Source of the DNA: Bosea sp. 685
Lineage (GTDB): Bacteria; Pseudomonadota; Alphaproteobacteria; Rhizobiales; Beijerinckiaceae
Direction of reading: 5' to 3'
DNA length: 64,000 bases
Assembly: GCF_031884435.1 (NCBI RefSeq)
Contig: NZ_CP134779.1
Span: 4,402,001 to 4,466,000 of the forward strand
This document shows, in pieces, positions 8,744-17,754 of the stretch. Below the pieces are notes generated by a model. It did no database searches, was not told the DNA's origin, and saw nothing but the letters and a program-made list of their open reading frames with translations. A program made the position numbers and the translations under genes. The stretch's first letter is position 1. Every line of letters starts with the position of its first letter.

Positions 8744-9634
8744 TCAATTCTCCCGTTTCAGCGCGCTTTCATGCCAGCGCCGCAGCAGGAGATGCGAGAT
8801 CCAGCTCGTTGCGAGGAAGATCGCTATCCCCGACAGCGAGATCATGATCAGGGCGGCAAAAACGCGCGGGATCTTGAGCTGATAGCCCGCCTCCAGAATG
8901 CGGTAGGCGAGGCCCGACGAGCTGCCGCCCGTGCCGGCGACGAATTCGGCGACGACCGCCCCGATCAGTGCGAGCCCGCCCGAGATCTTCAAGCCGGCGA
9001 GGAAATAGGGCAGCGCGGCCGGCAATCTGAGATGGCGCAATGTCTGCCAGCGCGTCGCGCCATAGAGCTGGAACAGGTTGATCAGGTTGTGGTCGGCCGA
9101 ATTCAGCCCGAGGATGGTGTTCGACAGGATCGGGAAGAAGGCGACGATCCAGGCGCAGATCAGGAGCGAGAGGTTGATGTCTCCGGCCCAGATGATGATC
9201 AGCGGCGCGATCGCCACGATCGGCGTCACCTGCAGGATCACCGCATAGGGCAGAAGCGACATCTCCAGCCATTTCGACTGGGTGAACAGCACAGCCAGCG
9301 CAACGCCGACAATGACGGCCGCCGCCAGCGCCATGAAGGTGATGCGCAGCGTGATCCAGAGCGAGCCCGAAAGCGTGCCCCAATCGGCGACCAGCGTCTG
9401 GCCGATCAAGAGCGGCCCGGGCAGGACATAGGGCGGGATCTCCTTGTAACGGACCAGGAACTCCCACAGGCCGAGCGCCAGGACACCGATGACGATCGGC
9501 GCCAGGAGGCGCGGCCAGGCGCTGGCCGGCAGACCGAGGATGCGGGGCTCCGTCGCGAAGACGGGGCGGGCTTCAGCGTCAGTGCCGTCATGGGCGGGAG
9601 GTGGCAGGGCTGTCTCGAAGGATGGCGCGCTCAT
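8744..9634 (-). CDS. ABC transporter permease, NitT/TauT (SsuC-like) family
   Basis: 296 residues from the ATG at 9634, which overlaps the stop of the ATPase gene (ATGA), so the two are translationally coupled. The upstream open extension to 9853 lies inside the ATPase gene and is not real. About six membrane helices are visible (for example [19 protein letters not shown] and [14 protein letters not shown]). The EAA-like cytoplasmic loop ([19 protein letters not shown]) is where the ATPase docks. The SsuC/TauC/NitT permeases carry sulfonates, nitrate, pyrimidine precursors or aromatic compounds; substrate here is unknown. Confidence 0.9.
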   Translation of the reverse strand: MSAPSFETALPPPAHDGTDAEARPVFATEPRILGLPASAWPRLLAPIVIGVLALGLWEFLVRYKEIPPYVLPGPLLIGQTLVADWGTLSGSLWITLRITFMALAAAVIVGVALAVLFTQSKWLEMSLLPYAVILQVTPIVAIAPLIIIWAGDINLSLLICAWIVAFFPILSNTILGLNSADHNLINLFQLYGATRWQTLRHLRLPAALPYFLAGLKISGGLALIGAVVAEFVAGTGGSSSGLAYRILEAGYQLKIPRVFAALIMISLSGIAIFLATSWISHLLLRRWHESALKREN

Positions 9635-10446
9635 GAGCCGATCGCCTCCTTGAGCTTGCCGGAGACGACGCGGCAGAGATGGGCGTATTCCGGCGAGGTG
9701 CGGAAGAGATCGTCGCGCGGATAGGGCGCATCGACATCGAGATCGGCCATCACCCGGCCGGGCCGCGCCGCCATCACCACGATGCGCTTGGAAAGATAGA
9801 CCGACTCGAAGACCGAATGGGTGACGAAGACGGCGGTGAATTTTTCTTTCCACCAGAGCTCGAGCAGATCGTCATTGAGGCGGTGGCGGGTGATCTCGTC
9901 GAGCGCCGCGAAAGGCTCGTCCATCAGCAGGATCTTTGGCCGCAGCACGAGCCCGCGCGCGATCGAGACGCGCATCCTCATGCCGCCGGAGAGCTCGCGC
10001 GGATAGGATTTCTCAAAGCCCTTGAGCCCGACCAGCGCCAGCATCTCGGCGGCACGCTCTTGCGCCTCGCGCTTGCGGACGCCCTTCAGCGTCAAGGGCA
10101 TCATGACGTTGCCGAGCGCGGTCGCCCAGGGCATCAAGGTCGGGTCCTGGAAGACGAAACCGAGATCGCGCTCAGGCTCGCCCGAGGCGTCATGGCTGGT
10201 CGTGGGCCATTCGATCGTGCCGGCCGAAGGGGCGCCCAGCCCGGCGATCATGCGCAGCAGGGTTGATTTCCCGCAGCCGGAGGGGCCGAGCAGGCTGATG
10301 AACTCGCCGGCACCCAGATGCAGGTTGACGTCGCGTACGGCGAGCGTGCCGTTGGCGAATTGTTTGGAGACATGGCGCACGCAGACGAGCGGCTTGGCCT
10401 CGCTGCTGCGGACGGCATGGGGTGTGCTCAGATAGGCTGTGTCCAA
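9631..10446 (-). CDS. ABC transporter ATP-binding protein, NitT/TauT (SsuB-like) family
   Basis: 271 residues. Walker [11 protein letters not shown]-loop FQDPTLMPW, signature ELSGGMRMR, Walker [14 protein letters not shown] and H-loop VFVTHS are all present, with the [10 protein letters not shown] wording typical of SsuB/TauB/NrtD. The only upstream start giving the full N-terminus is a TTG at 10446, as no in-frame ATG precedes the first conserved strand (VRHVSKQF); the start is therefore uncertain. It precedes and overlaps the permease gene, with the binding protein gene upstream on the same strand after a repeat. Confidence 0.9.
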   Translation of the reverse strand: MDTAYLSTPHAVRSSEAKPLVCVRHVSKQFANGTLAVRDVNLHLGAGEFISLLGPSGCGKSTLLRMIAGLGAPSAGTIEWPTTSHDASGEPERDLGFVFQDPTLMPWATALGNVMMPLTLKGVRKREAQERAAEMLALVGLKGFEKSYPRELSGGMRMRVSIARGLVLRPKILLMDEPFAALDEITRHRLNDDLLELWWKEKFTAVFVTHSVFESVYLSKRIVVMAARPGRVMADLDVDAPYPRDDLFRTSPEYAHLCRVVSGKLKEAIGS

Positions 10447-10488
10447 AGCCTGATGATCCGTTGTCTGTGACAGTCACAACGAGTGCGA

Positions 10489-10583
10489 CGTCATCCCGGG
10501 CTTGCCCCGGGATCCATCGAAGGGCGCCGCACTCTACGATGGATCCCGGATCTGCGCCGCTTCGCGGCTTGTCCGGGATGACG
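10489..10583. repeat. Palindromic repeat, CGTCATCCCGGG family
   Basis: Outer arms CGTCATCCCGG and CCGGGATGACG, with inner stems CCCGGGCTTGCCCCGGG and GGATCCATCG/CGATGGATCC, and a GCGCCGC..GCGGC step. It separates the binding-protein gene from the ATPase gene on the minus strand. Family members recur across the window. Confidence 0.88.
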
Positions 10584-10607
10584 GCGAGGAGGCGGCCGCC
10601 GAACGCC

Positions 10608-11636
10608 TCACGCCTTGCCCACGCCCTTGTTCACGAACTCCAGGCTATAGGCCTTCTTGATATCGACGCCGGCCGGGAAGACGCCAGCCTCCGTCATCGT
10701 CTTGTAGAAGCTCGCCCAACGCGCATCGGTCATGGCGCCGATGCCCAGCGTCAGCGCGTCGCCGGAGAGCACGATGCCCTTCTCGTTCATGACCTTGACG
10801 GCGTAGTCGATCTTCTCCTGATCCATGTCGGGATTGTCCTTCAGGATCTGGGCGTTGGCCGCGGCCGCGCTCGGCCCGGCCTTCATGTACTCGGCCCAGC
10901 CCTCCAGCGAGGCGGTGACGAAGCGCTGGACCAGGTCCTTCTTCTCTGCGGCCATCTTCTGCGAGATGTTGATCGTGGTGTTGTAATTCTCGAAGCCGGC
11001 ATCGGCGATGAGATGCACCACCGGATTCACCCCGCCCTTCTGGATGGCGAAGGGCTCGGACGACAGGAAGCCCTGCTGCGAGATGGTCTTGTCGGCCAGG
11101 AAGGGCGCCATGTTGAAGGTGTAGGGCCTGATCTGCTCGTCGGTGTAGCCGAACTTCGCCTTCAGGAAGGGCCAGTAGCTGGTGCGCCCGGCAGCGCCGA
11201 CCAGGATCGGCTTGCCCTTCAGCGCAGCCAGCGAGTCATTGCCCTGGCCGGGATGCGAGATCAGGACCTGCGGGTCCTTCTGGAAGATCGAGGCGATGCA
11301 GAGGAAGGGGATGTTCTCCTGGGCGTAGCGGATCGCCTCGAAGGAGTTCGACATGATCATGTCGACACGGCCGCCGAGCAGGAGCTGCGAAGGGTTCTGC
11401 TGCGGTCCGCCGGGGCGGATGTCGGCGTCGATGCCGTATTTCTTGTAGATGCCGTTGGTGACGGCGAGATAGAAGCCGCCATGCTCGGCCTGGGCGCGCC
11501 AATTGGTCTGGTAGGAGACCTTGTCGAGGGTCTGGGCGCTGACCTTGCTGCCGGGCACCGGCACTAGGACGGAGGCGGCCGAGCCGCCGATGAGGCCCAG
11601 CGCCGCGCGCCGGTTGATGCGATACTTCATCATCAT
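10608..11636 (-). CDS. ABC transporter substrate-binding protein (NMT1/THI5-like)
   Basis: 342 residues from the ATG at 11636, chosen because AGGAGG lies 8 bases upstream; the longer open frame has no such site. The N-terminus (KYRINRRAALGLIGGSAAS) is an export signal with twin arginines, so Tat or Sec export to the periplasm is likely. Mature protein begins near VSAQTLDKVSYQTNW, and the body has the NMT1 pattern (AEHGGFYLAVTNGIYKKYGI, then GGRVDMIMSN). Family members bind thiamine-pyrimidine, riboflavin, nitrate or sulfonate-like ligands. It is first in the leftward transport set; the FAD oxidases on either side hint at an oxidisable organic ligand. Confidence 0.88.
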   Translation of the reverse strand: MMMKYRINRRAALGLIGGSAASVLVPVPGSKVSAQTLDKVSYQTNWRAQAEHGGFYLAVTNGIYKKYGIDADIRPGGPQQNPSQLLLGGRVDMIMSNSFEAIRYAQENIPFLCIASIFQKDPQVLISHPGQGNDSLAALKGKPILVGAAGRTSYWPFLKAKFGYTDEQIRPYTFNMAPFLADKTISQQGFLSSEPFAIQKGGVNPVVHLIADAGFENYNTTINISQKMAAEKKDLVQRFVTASLEGWAEYMKAGPSAAAANAQILKDNPDMDQEKIDYAVKVMNEKGIVLSGDALTLGIGAMTDARWASFYKTMTEAGVFPAGVDIKKAYSLEFVNKGVGKA

Positions 11637-11799
11637 GCTGGAGACCTCCTGGACAAGGCTTTTGCGCAATTGCGCCGTGATCGCGGGCCAGCAACATACA
11701 TGCCATGCAGCACCGCTGGCTGGAAATGCGGCATGACGCTCTTGCGCACAGAGAACGTGCAATTGCCCAGGCCGCAAGCAGAAACACCGCGCTGCACGC

Positions 11800-11983
11800 C
11801 GTCATTCCGGGGCAGGCCGCAGACCTGAGCCCGGAACCCAGAACCGATGCCGCTGCTTGGGAAGGCACAGGCAGCCGATCCGCTTCACGAGGACGCGCAT
11901 CGGTTCTGGGTTCCGGGCCCATGGCGGAGTTTACCCTTGGGCCGATCGAAGATCGGACCCGAGGGCCATGTCCCGGAATGACG
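11800..11983. repeat. Composite palindromic repeat (CGTCATTCCGGGG family with nested hairpins)
   Basis: Outer arms CGTCATTCCGGG/CCCGGAATGACG. Inside are 20-bp perfect arms at 11831-11850 and 11897-11916, and a separate hairpin GGGCCGATCGAAGATCGGACCC at about 11939-11960 (given here in two halves: GGGCCGATC and GATCGGACC). Together with the repeat at 12031 it fills most of the 453-bp gap between divergent genes. Confidence 0.85.
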
Positions 11984-12030
11984 GCGGAGAATAACGCCAG
12001 CGCTCAGCGCTCAAGGCCGTCAATATCCTG

Positions 12031-12080
12031 CATCGGCTTGCCCCGAAAACCGGTTCCCACTTTTCGGGCCGATGCCCTAG
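12031..12080 (+). repeat. 50-bp palindromic repeat, CATCGGCTTG...GGGCCGATG family
   Basis: CATCGGCTTGCCCCGAAAA, CCGG TTCCCAC and TTTTCGGGCCGATG form an imperfect stem followed by CCTAG. It ends only 9 bp before the start of the GNAT gene at 12090. Near-identical copies are at 16755, 37977 and 46487. Confidence 0.9.
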
Positions 12081-12089
12081 GCTGGCGCA

Positions 12090-12884
12090 ATGCGCTGCGA
12101 ACAGGCCATCTCGGATACGGTGCTCGCGGTGCTCCGGCGGGCGCCCCTCGACAACGTCGTCCTCCTGAAGTTTCTGCTCGCCTCTCCGGAGGGCGCGACC
12201 GTGCATCAGATCGTCCGGGGCGATGATGCGGCGACATTGCTGCTGCTCGACCACCGCTTCAGCGATTTCGATCGCGAGACCTATCCGGCAGCCAGCGCGT
12301 CGGCCCTCATTGCCAGTAACCGCCCCGAACTCACGCGGGACCTGCTGGCTTTCGTGCCGCGGCGGGAGACCCTGGTCTTCAAGCTGGCGAACGAGGCCGA
12401 TCGCCTTGTCGTCGCGGAGGAATTTCCCCTGGAACGGCGCACCGCCTTCCTGTCCTATACCGCGACAATCATGCCCGCGCTCGATACGGGCGCAGACATC
12501 GAGACGACCACCGCTGCGGCGCCGTTCGAGCTGTTGGCGGCGCAAGGCCACAGCGCGGCGTGGCTGGGCCCTCTCATCGAGAGCGGGCGCGCCTTCGTCA
12601 GTGTGATCAGGAACGGTCCCAGGTCGCTATCGGCCTGCTTCGCCTTCCAGATCGACGGCCCGGTCTGGGAGGTTGGAGGCGTCTACACGCAGCCGCAAGA
12701 GCGCGGCAAAGGCCTGGCCTCTCGCGTCGTCCACACGGCGCTGGCGGAATTGCAGCGTCGCGGCCATGTTGCGCGCTATCAGGTCGCCGAGGAGAACACG
12801 GCTTCCATCCGGCTGGCGGAAACCCTAGGCATGAGGCGCTACCTCACTCTCACCCACTATCTCAGCGCGCCGGATCTGCCATGA
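12090..12884 (+). CDS. GNAT family N-acetyltransferase, 264 aa
   Basis: The C-terminal ~110 residues show the GNAT fold: VWEVGGVYTQPQERGKGLAS contains the acetyl-CoA pyrophosphate loop (Q-x-x-G-x-G/A type), then a helix and the YQVAEENTASIRLAETLGM block of FR47-like acetyltransferases. The N-terminal ~140 residues are a less conserved extension. Acceptor unknown. The stop overlaps the ATG of the following FAD oxidase (ATGA), so the two are coupled and may act in one pathway. The start is placed at the ATG 9 bp after a palindromic repeat; no strong ribosome site is visible. Confidence 0.8.
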   Translation: MRCEQAISDTVLAVLRRAPLDNVVLLKFLLASPEGATVHQIVRGDDAATLLLLDHRFSDFDRETYPAASASALIASNRPELTRDLLAFVPRRETLVFKLANEADRLVVAEEFPLERRTAFLSYTATIMPALDTGADIETTTAAAPFELLAAQGHSAAWLGPLIESGRAFVSVIRNGPRSLSACFAFQIDGPVWEVGGVYTQPQERGKGLASRVVHTALAELQRRGHVARYQVAEENTASIRLAETLGMRRYLTLTHYLSAPDLP

Positions 12885-14302
12885 CCAGCACCGCCATGAT
12901 CCGTCCTGCCCTCGCCGCGCTTCGCGCTGAACTCGCCGATCTGACAATCTATCAGGATGCGCCGAGCTTGCGCATGCATAGCCGTGACTTCTTCTGGTTC
13001 TCGCCGGTGCTGAAGCCCGATCTCGAGGGCAAGCAGGCCGAGCTGATCATCCTGCCCAGCGACAAGGCTGAGGTCGCCCGCATCGCCTCGGCCTGCGCGC
13101 GCCATCGCGTGCCATTGACGGTGCGCGGCGGCGGCACCGGCAATTACGGCCAGGCCGTGCCGCTGGAGGGCGGCGTGGTGATGAACCTGACCCGGCTCAA
13201 CCGCGTCGTCTCGACCACGCTCGGCGCCGGCCGCTTCGAGGCGGGCGCGAACCTGCTCGACATCGACAAGGCGCTCGCTCCCCTCGGCCAGGAGCTGCGC
13301 ATGCATCCCTCGACCCGGGCGCAGGCGACGCTGGGCGGCTTCGTCGCGGGCGGCGCTGCCGGCGCCGGCTCCTGCACATGGGGCCAGATCGACAATCTCG
13401 GCGCGGTGATCGCGCTCGAGGTCATGACGGTCGAGCCCGAGCCGCGCCTGATCGAGTTGCGGGGCAAGGAGATCCTCAAGGTGATGCACGCCTATGGCGT
13501 CAACGGCATCATCACCGAGGTCGAGGTGCCGCTCGCGCCGGCCCATGCCTGGGCCGAGCGGATCGCGACCTTCGACAGCCTGAAGACCGCCGCCGCCTTC
13601 GGCCAGGCCTTCACCGAATGCGACGGCATCGCCAAGAAGCTGGTCAGCATCCACGCCCCGGCAATCGCGCCCTATCTCAAGCGCCTCGGGCCCTATCTCG
13701 GCGAGAACAAGGCCTTCGCCGTCCTGATGGTGTCGGAGCCACAGAGCGACGAGCTCGACCGGCTGATAGTGGAGATGGGCGGGACCGTGACCTTTGCGCG
13801 CGGGGCGCAGGCTGCAAGAGCTGCCGCCTTCGGCGAGCATCGGGACAAAGGCGCGCCCGGCCCGCTCTACGAATACACATGGAACCACACCACGCTGCAC
13901 GCGCTCAAGCTCGATCCGACGATCACCTATCTGCAGCTTCGCTTTCCGCCCGGCCGCAATCTTGAACTGTTGGACTGGGCGGAAGAGCAGTTCCGCGACG
14001 ACGTGATCTTCCACATCGAGTTCCAGCGCCGGCAGGGCAAGGTCTATCATTCCAGCCTGCCACTGGTGCGCTTCAGCACGGCAGAGCGCCTGTACGAGAT
14101 CATGCGCCAGGCCGAGGAGGCCGGCATCCAGGCCTCGAACCCGCATACATGGGTTTTGAACAATGCCGGCTGGAAGCGCACCGACGCGCCACAGCCGGAG
14201 TTCAAGCGCCTCGCCGACCCCTATGGGCTGATGAACCCGGGCAAGCTGCTGGACTGGGAGGCCAAGAGCTCGGAAGCGAAGGCCTCGGAAGCGGCCGAGT
14301 GA
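12881..14302 (+). CDS. FAD-binding oxidoreductase (FAD_binding_4 / GlcD-type), copy 2
   Basis: 473 residues from the ATG at 12881, overlapping the GNAT stop by 4 bp. The longer open frame from 12560 lies inside the GNAT gene and is rejected. FAD-domain signatures: PLTVRGGGTGNYGQAVPLEG and HPSTRAQATLGGFVAGGAAG. The C-terminus has GLMNPGKLLD. It shares blocks along the whole length with the gene at 7234-8622 (RDFFW.SP, ELRMHPST, YEYTWNHTTL), so they are paralogues on either side of an importer. The tail (WEAKSSEAKASEAAE) is low-complexity. Substrate unknown. Confidence 0.87.
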   Translation: MTSTAMIRPALAALRAELADLTIYQDAPSLRMHSRDFFWFSPVLKPDLEGKQAELIILPSDKAEVARIASACARHRVPLTVRGGGTGNYGQAVPLEGGVVMNLTRLNRVVSTTLGAGRFEAGANLLDIDKALAPLGQELRMHPSTRAQATLGGFVAGGAAGAGSCTWGQIDNLGAVIALEVMTVEPEPRLIELRGKEILKVMHAYGVNGIITEVEVPLAPAHAWAERIATFDSLKTAAAFGQAFTECDGIAKKLVSIHAPAIAPYLKRLGPYLGENKAFAVLMVSEPQSDELDRLIVEMGGTVTFARGAQAARAAAFGEHRDKGAPGPLYEYTWNHTTLHALKLDPTITYLQLRFPPGRNLELLDWAEEQFRDDVIFHIEFQRRQGKVYHSSLPLVRFSTAERLYEIMRQAEEAGIQASNPHTWVLNNAGWKRTDAPQPEFKRLADPYGLMNPGKLLDWEAKSSEAKASEAAE

Positions 14303-14325
14303 CAGCGCGGCAGTGACGGCGCGGC

Positions 14326-14946
14326 TCAGCCGCAGATCACCTTGCGCAAATCCGCGAAGATGCGCCTGGCATAATCCGCCGGCGGCTCGGCGCCGGCATG
14401 ATCGAGCCAGAGATCGCTCGCGACCCGCATCGCCCCGATCGTCACCATGGCGACGAGCCGCGCCGGCAACGGATCACCGCCTGGAGCGGCGCGTTCGGCC
14501 AGGGCCGCCGCCAGCACACGTTCCAGCTTCTCGTATTTGACCTGATCATAGGCGCGCAGCGCCGGCGTCTCCTTCACCAGCCGGGAGAGGGCGATCGCCT
14601 CCTCGCGCTCATAGCCGCTGATGCTGGCGATCAGCGCCCGCTCCGCCGCCAGCAGCAGCGGCTCGGCTTGAGGCCGCTGCGCCAGCGCAGCCACAAGCCC
14701 GTCGCCGAAGGCATCCTTCCAGGCGAAGACGACCTCCTCCTTGGAGGCGAAATAGTGGAAGAAGCTGCGGCGCGACATCTCGGCCGCGGCGGCGATATCG
14801 TCCAGCGTCGTCGCCTCGAAGCCCTTCTCCAGGAACAGCGCCATGGCCGCATTCGTCAGCCTTTCGCGGGTCTGGAGCTTCTTGCGCTCGCGCAGTCCTG
14901 GCTTGGGCGTGTTGCGCCGGGGCGCACTGAGCGATTGATCAGGCAT
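14326..14946 (-). CDS. TetR family transcriptional regulator
   Basis: About 206 residues from the ATG at 14946 (AAAGAG 7 bases upstream); an ATG at 14967 is an alternative. The N-terminal TetR helix-turn-helix is clear: RERLTNAAMALFLEKGFEAT, TLDDIAAAAEMSRRSFFHYF and ASKEEVVF. The C-terminal ligand domain (about 85-200) is of the MftR/TetR_C type by wording (AERALIASISGYEREEA). It is divergent from an SDR gene with only ~107 bp between starts, where two palindromes are visible, so it probably controls the SDR gene and itself. Ligand unknown. Confidence 0.9.
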   Translation of the reverse strand: MPDQSLSAPRRNTPKPGLRERKKLQTRERLTNAAMALFLEKGFEATTLDDIAAAAEMSRRSFFHYFASKEEVVFAWKDAFGDGLVAALAQRPQAEPLLLAAERALIASISGYEREEAIALSRLVKETPALRAYDQVKYEKLERVLAAALAERAAPGGDPLPARLVAMVTIGAMRVASDLWLDHAGAEPPADYARRIFADLRKVICG

Positions 14947-14971
14947 CGGAAAACTCTTTAATTTCATCTCT

Positions 14972-14983
14972 TGCAATTTTGCA
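14972..14983. promoter_or_regulatory. Candidate operator half: TGCAATTTTGCA palindrome
   Basis: A 5-bp dyad (TGCAA-TT-TTGCA) in the TetR/SDR intergenic region, close to the TetR start. It lies next to a second, longer palindrome. Binding by the TetR protein is inference from position. Confidence 0.4.
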
Positions 14984-14986
14984 CTT

Positions 14987-15004
14987 GATGCAAATATTGG
15001 CATC
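14987..15004. promoter_or_regulatory. Candidate TetR operator: GATGCAAATATTGGCATC
   Basis: An 18-bp near-perfect palindrome with one mismatched pair, midway between the divergent TetR (14946) and SDR (15054) starts. Length and symmetry suit a TetR dimer pair. It would overlap any promoter for the SDR gene. Confidence 0.5.
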
Positions 15005-15053
15005 CAAGTTAGCATTCGCCAGCGCTCCCGCCATCCCACCCCTGGAAAGAGCC

Positions 15054-16007
15054 ATGAAAGACAACTGGACCACTGCCGATATCCCTTCGCAAGCCGGCAA
15101 GCTCGCCATCATCACCGGCACCGGCGGCCTCGGCTATGAAGACGCGCTCGAACTCGCCCGCGCCGGGGCGGAGATCGTCCTCGCCGGGCGCAACGCTGGC
15201 AAGGGCAGCGAGGCGGTGGCGCGGATCAAGGCCGCCGTTCCCGGCGCGGCGATCTCCTTCAGCCTGCTCGATCTCGCCGAGCTGTCCTCGGTCCAGGCTT
15301 TCGCGGCGAGCTTCGCCAGCAGGCATGACCGGCTCGACATCCTGATCAACAATGCCGCGGTGATGGCGTTGCCGAGGCGGGCGACTACGGCCGATGGTTT
15401 CGAGATGCAGATCGGCACCAATTTCCTCGGGCATTTCGCGCTGACGGCGCATCTGCTGCCGCTGCTGCGCAAAAGCGCCGCGCCGCGCGTGATCCAGTTG
15501 AGCAGCCTGGCGCATCGCCGCGGCACGATCGATTTCGACGATCTCCAGGGCGAGCGGCCCTATAATGCCTGGAAGGCCTACAGCCAGTCCAAGCTCGCCA
15601 TGCTGATCTTCGCGCTGGAGCTGCAGCGCCGCAGCGACGCGCAGGGCTGGGGCCTGACCAGCCTTGCGAGCCATCCCGGCTGGGCGACGACAGACCTGAT
15701 CGCGAACGGTCCGGCCCAAAGCGGGCCGGCGCTGCTCTGGCGGCTGACGCGCCTGTTCGCTCCCCTGTTCAGCCAATCTGCTGCCGCCGGCGCCCTGCCG
15801 ACGCTCTATGCGGCGACCGCTTCCGACGCGGAGAAGGGCGGCTATTATGGTCCCAACGGCTTCCACGAAATGAAAGGCGCACCGTCGCATTCGAAGATGG
15901 TCGGGCAAGCGAATGATCCCGCTGTGGCGACACGGCTCTGGGACGCCGCCGAGCGGCTCACCGGCGTGAGTTTCGCCGAGCCTGCCCGTGCCGCGACGAC
16001 CGTCTGA
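15054..16007 (+). CDS. SDR family oxidoreductase (retinol dehydrogenase-like)
   Basis: 317 residues from the ATG at 15054, which has GAAAGA just upstream; the open frame extends back to 14979 but without a good site. Classical SDR features: cofactor loop TGTGGLGY (21-28), DILINNAAV (95-103), catalytic Ser150/151 in VIQLSSLAH and Tyr176/Lys180 in YSQSK. The length beyond 300 and the C-terminal GYYGPNGFHEMKG fit the WWOX/retinol-dehydrogenase-like group. The reaction would be NAD(P)-dependent oxidation or reduction of an alcohol/ketone; substrate unknown. Probably regulated by the divergent TetR gene. Confidence 0.9.
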   Translation: MKDNWTTADIPSQAGKLAIITGTGGLGYEDALELARAGAEIVLAGRNAGKGSEAVARIKAAVPGAAISFSLLDLAELSSVQAFAASFASRHDRLDILINNAAVMALPRRATTADGFEMQIGTNFLGHFALTAHLLPLLRKSAAPRVIQLSSLAHRRGTIDFDDLQGERPYNAWKAYSQSKLAMLIFALELQRRSDAQGWGLTSLASHPGWATTDLIANGPAQSGPALLWRLTRLFAPLFSQSAAAGALPTLYAATASDAEKGGYYGPNGFHEMKGAPSHSKMVGQANDPAVATRLWDAAERLTGVSFAEPARAATTV

Positions 16008-16043
16008 GACCGAATTCCATCGCTGAAGCTAAGGATACGATCC

Positions 16044-16703
16044 ATGAAAGTCCTGATTTTCGGCGCGACCGGCATGGTCGGGCAAGGCGTGCTGCGCGAA
16101 TGCCTGCTCGATCCCGATGTGAGCGAGGTCGTCACCATCGGCCGCAGCGCGACCGGGCAAAGCCATGCCAGGCTGCGCGAGATCGTTCACGCCGATCTGA
16201 CGGACTACACCGCGATCGAGCCGCAGCTTACGGGCTTCGACGCCTGCTTCTTCTGCCTCGGCATCGCATCAGTGGGGATGAGCGAGGCCGACTACCGCCG
16301 CATCACCTATGACATCACGCTCGCTGCCGCCGGGACGCTGGTGCGGCTCAATCCGGCGATGGTGTTCGTCTATGTCTCGGGCGCCAGCACCGACAGCAGC
16401 GAAAAAGGCCGCTGGATGTGGGCGCGGGTGAAGGGCGCAACCGAAAACGCCATCATGCGCCTGCCTTTCAGAGCCTCCTACATGTTCCGCCCGGGCGCGA
16501 TCCAGCCGCTGCACGGCATCCGCTCGAAGACCCGTCTGTATCGCGTGATCTACGACCTGACCGCGCCGTTGCTGCCCCTGCTGCAGCGCTGGCTGCCGAA
16601 TTCCATCACCACCACCGAGCAGATCGGCAAGGCGATGCTCAAGGTGGCAAAGGACGGAGCGCCCAAGCCGATCCTGGAGAATGCCGACATCAACCGGCTT
16701 TAA
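16044..16703 (+). CDS. NAD(P)-binding protein, atypical SDR / epimerase-like
   Basis: 219 residues. The start MKVLIFGATGMVGQGVLREC carries the Rossmann motif G-A-T-G-M-V-G (7-13) of extended or atypical SDRs (NmrA, HTATIP2-like). The YVSGAST motif and a later FRPGAI segment fit the family. The canonical Tyr-x-x-x-Lys is not obvious, so a redox activity is not certain. It follows the SDR gene by 36 bp with an AGGA site upstream of the ATG and is probably co-transcribed with it. Confidence 0.8.
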   Translation: MKVLIFGATGMVGQGVLRECLLDPDVSEVVTIGRSATGQSHARLREIVHADLTDYTAIEPQLTGFDACFFCLGIASVGMSEADYRRITYDITLAAAGTLVRLNPAMVFVYVSGASTDSSEKGRWMWARVKGATENAIMRLPFRASYMFRPGAIQPLHGIRSKTRLYRVIYDLTAPLLPLLQRWLPNSITTTEQIGKAMLKVAKDGAPKPILENADINRL

Positions 16704-16754
16704 GCCCGCATGCGATCCCATGCATTGAACGGATCGTCCCGGACTTTGATCTTG

Positions 16755-16804
16755 CATCGGCTTGCCCCGAAAACCGGTTCCCACTTTTCGGGCCGATGTC
16801 CTAG
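16755..16804 (+). repeat. 50-bp palindromic repeat, CATCGGCTTG...GGGCCGATG family
   Basis: Second copy of the element seen at 12031, same orientation, ending in CCTAG 35 bp before the creatininase-family start at 16840. Confidence 0.9.
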
Positions 16805-16839
16805 GGTTGTGGCCTGACACTGGCTGCAAGGACGAGAGC

Positions 16840-17640
16840 ATGACCGCGCGCTTCTGGGGCGAGCTGAAGACCACTGAATTCGAGGGGCTGTCCGCCGACG
16901 ACACCGTCGCGGTGCTGCCGCTGGCGGCGATCGAGCAGCATGGCCCGCATCTGCCGGTTTCGGTCGACACCACGATCATGAACGCGATGCTAGCTGAGGC
17001 GATGCCGCTCGTTCCGGCCGGGCTCGACGTGCTGGTGCTGCCGACCATGGCGATCTGCAAATCGAACGAGCACCTGCATTCGCCGGGCACATTGACCTTG
17101 TCCTGGGAGACCGCGACCAGCGCCTGGATCGAGATCGGCGAGAGCGTCAGGCGCGCTGGCTTGCGCAAGCTCGTGATCGTCACCTCGCATGGCGGCAATG
17201 TCGACCCGATGAAGGTGGTCGCGCGCGAATTGCGCGTGCGCCTCGGCATGCTCACCGTGACCACGGCCTGGCGCGCCTTCGGCCTGCCGCAGGGCCTTTT
17301 TGCCGATCTCGACGCCAATCACGGCATCCATGCCGGCGATATCGAGACCTCGCTGATGCTGCATTTCCGGCCTGACCTCGTCGATATGAGCAAGGCCAAG
17401 CGCTTCGAGCCGCTGACGATCGCGATGGCGCTGGACGGCTACACCTGGCTGCGGCCGACCGGGCTGCACGCCTTCGCCTGGATGGCGCAGGACGTTCACG
17501 GCTCGGGCGCGGCGGGCGATGCCAGCCTCGCTACGGCTGAGAAAGGCAAGGCGACGGCGGCGTTCCAGGCGAAGGGTTTTGCCGAGCTTCTGGCCGACGT
17601 CGCACGGTTTCCGCTGGCGAAACTGCACGAGGCGGGTTGA
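16840..17640 (+). CDS. Creatininase family protein
   Basis: 266 residues from the ATG at 16840; the longer frame starts inside a repeat. Metal-ligand pattern of the family is intact: AIEQHGPHLPVSVDTTI gives Glu32, His34 and Asp43, with His117 in TSHGGN and Glu169 in HAGDIETS. Members hydrolyse cyclic or formylated amides (creatinine, mycofactocin precursor, FAPy intermediates) with two divalent metals. The lack of other creatine or mycofactocin genes argues against those roles, so the substrate is open. Cytoplasmic; next to an MBL-fold hydrolase. Confidence 0.88.
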   Translation: MTARFWGELKTTEFEGLSADDTVAVLPLAAIEQHGPHLPVSVDTTIMNAMLAEAMPLVPAGLDVLVLPTMAICKSNEHLHSPGTLTLSWETATSAWIEIGESVRRAGLRKLVIVTSHGGNVDPMKVVARELRVRLGMLTVTTAWRAFGLPQGLFADLDANHGIHAGDIETSLMLHFRPDLVDMSKAKRFEPLTIAMALDGYTWLRPTGLHAFAWMAQDVHGSGAAGDASLATAEKGKATAAFQAKGFAELLADVARFPLAKLHEAG

Positions 17641-17754
17641 GGCTCGGCAGCCCTCACTTCACGGATCTGTGGCCATAGCCGCACAAATTCGAACTGGTTG
17701 CCGGCAGGCGATGACGGGACAATGCCGTCATCGCTACCGGAACCAGGAGAGACC

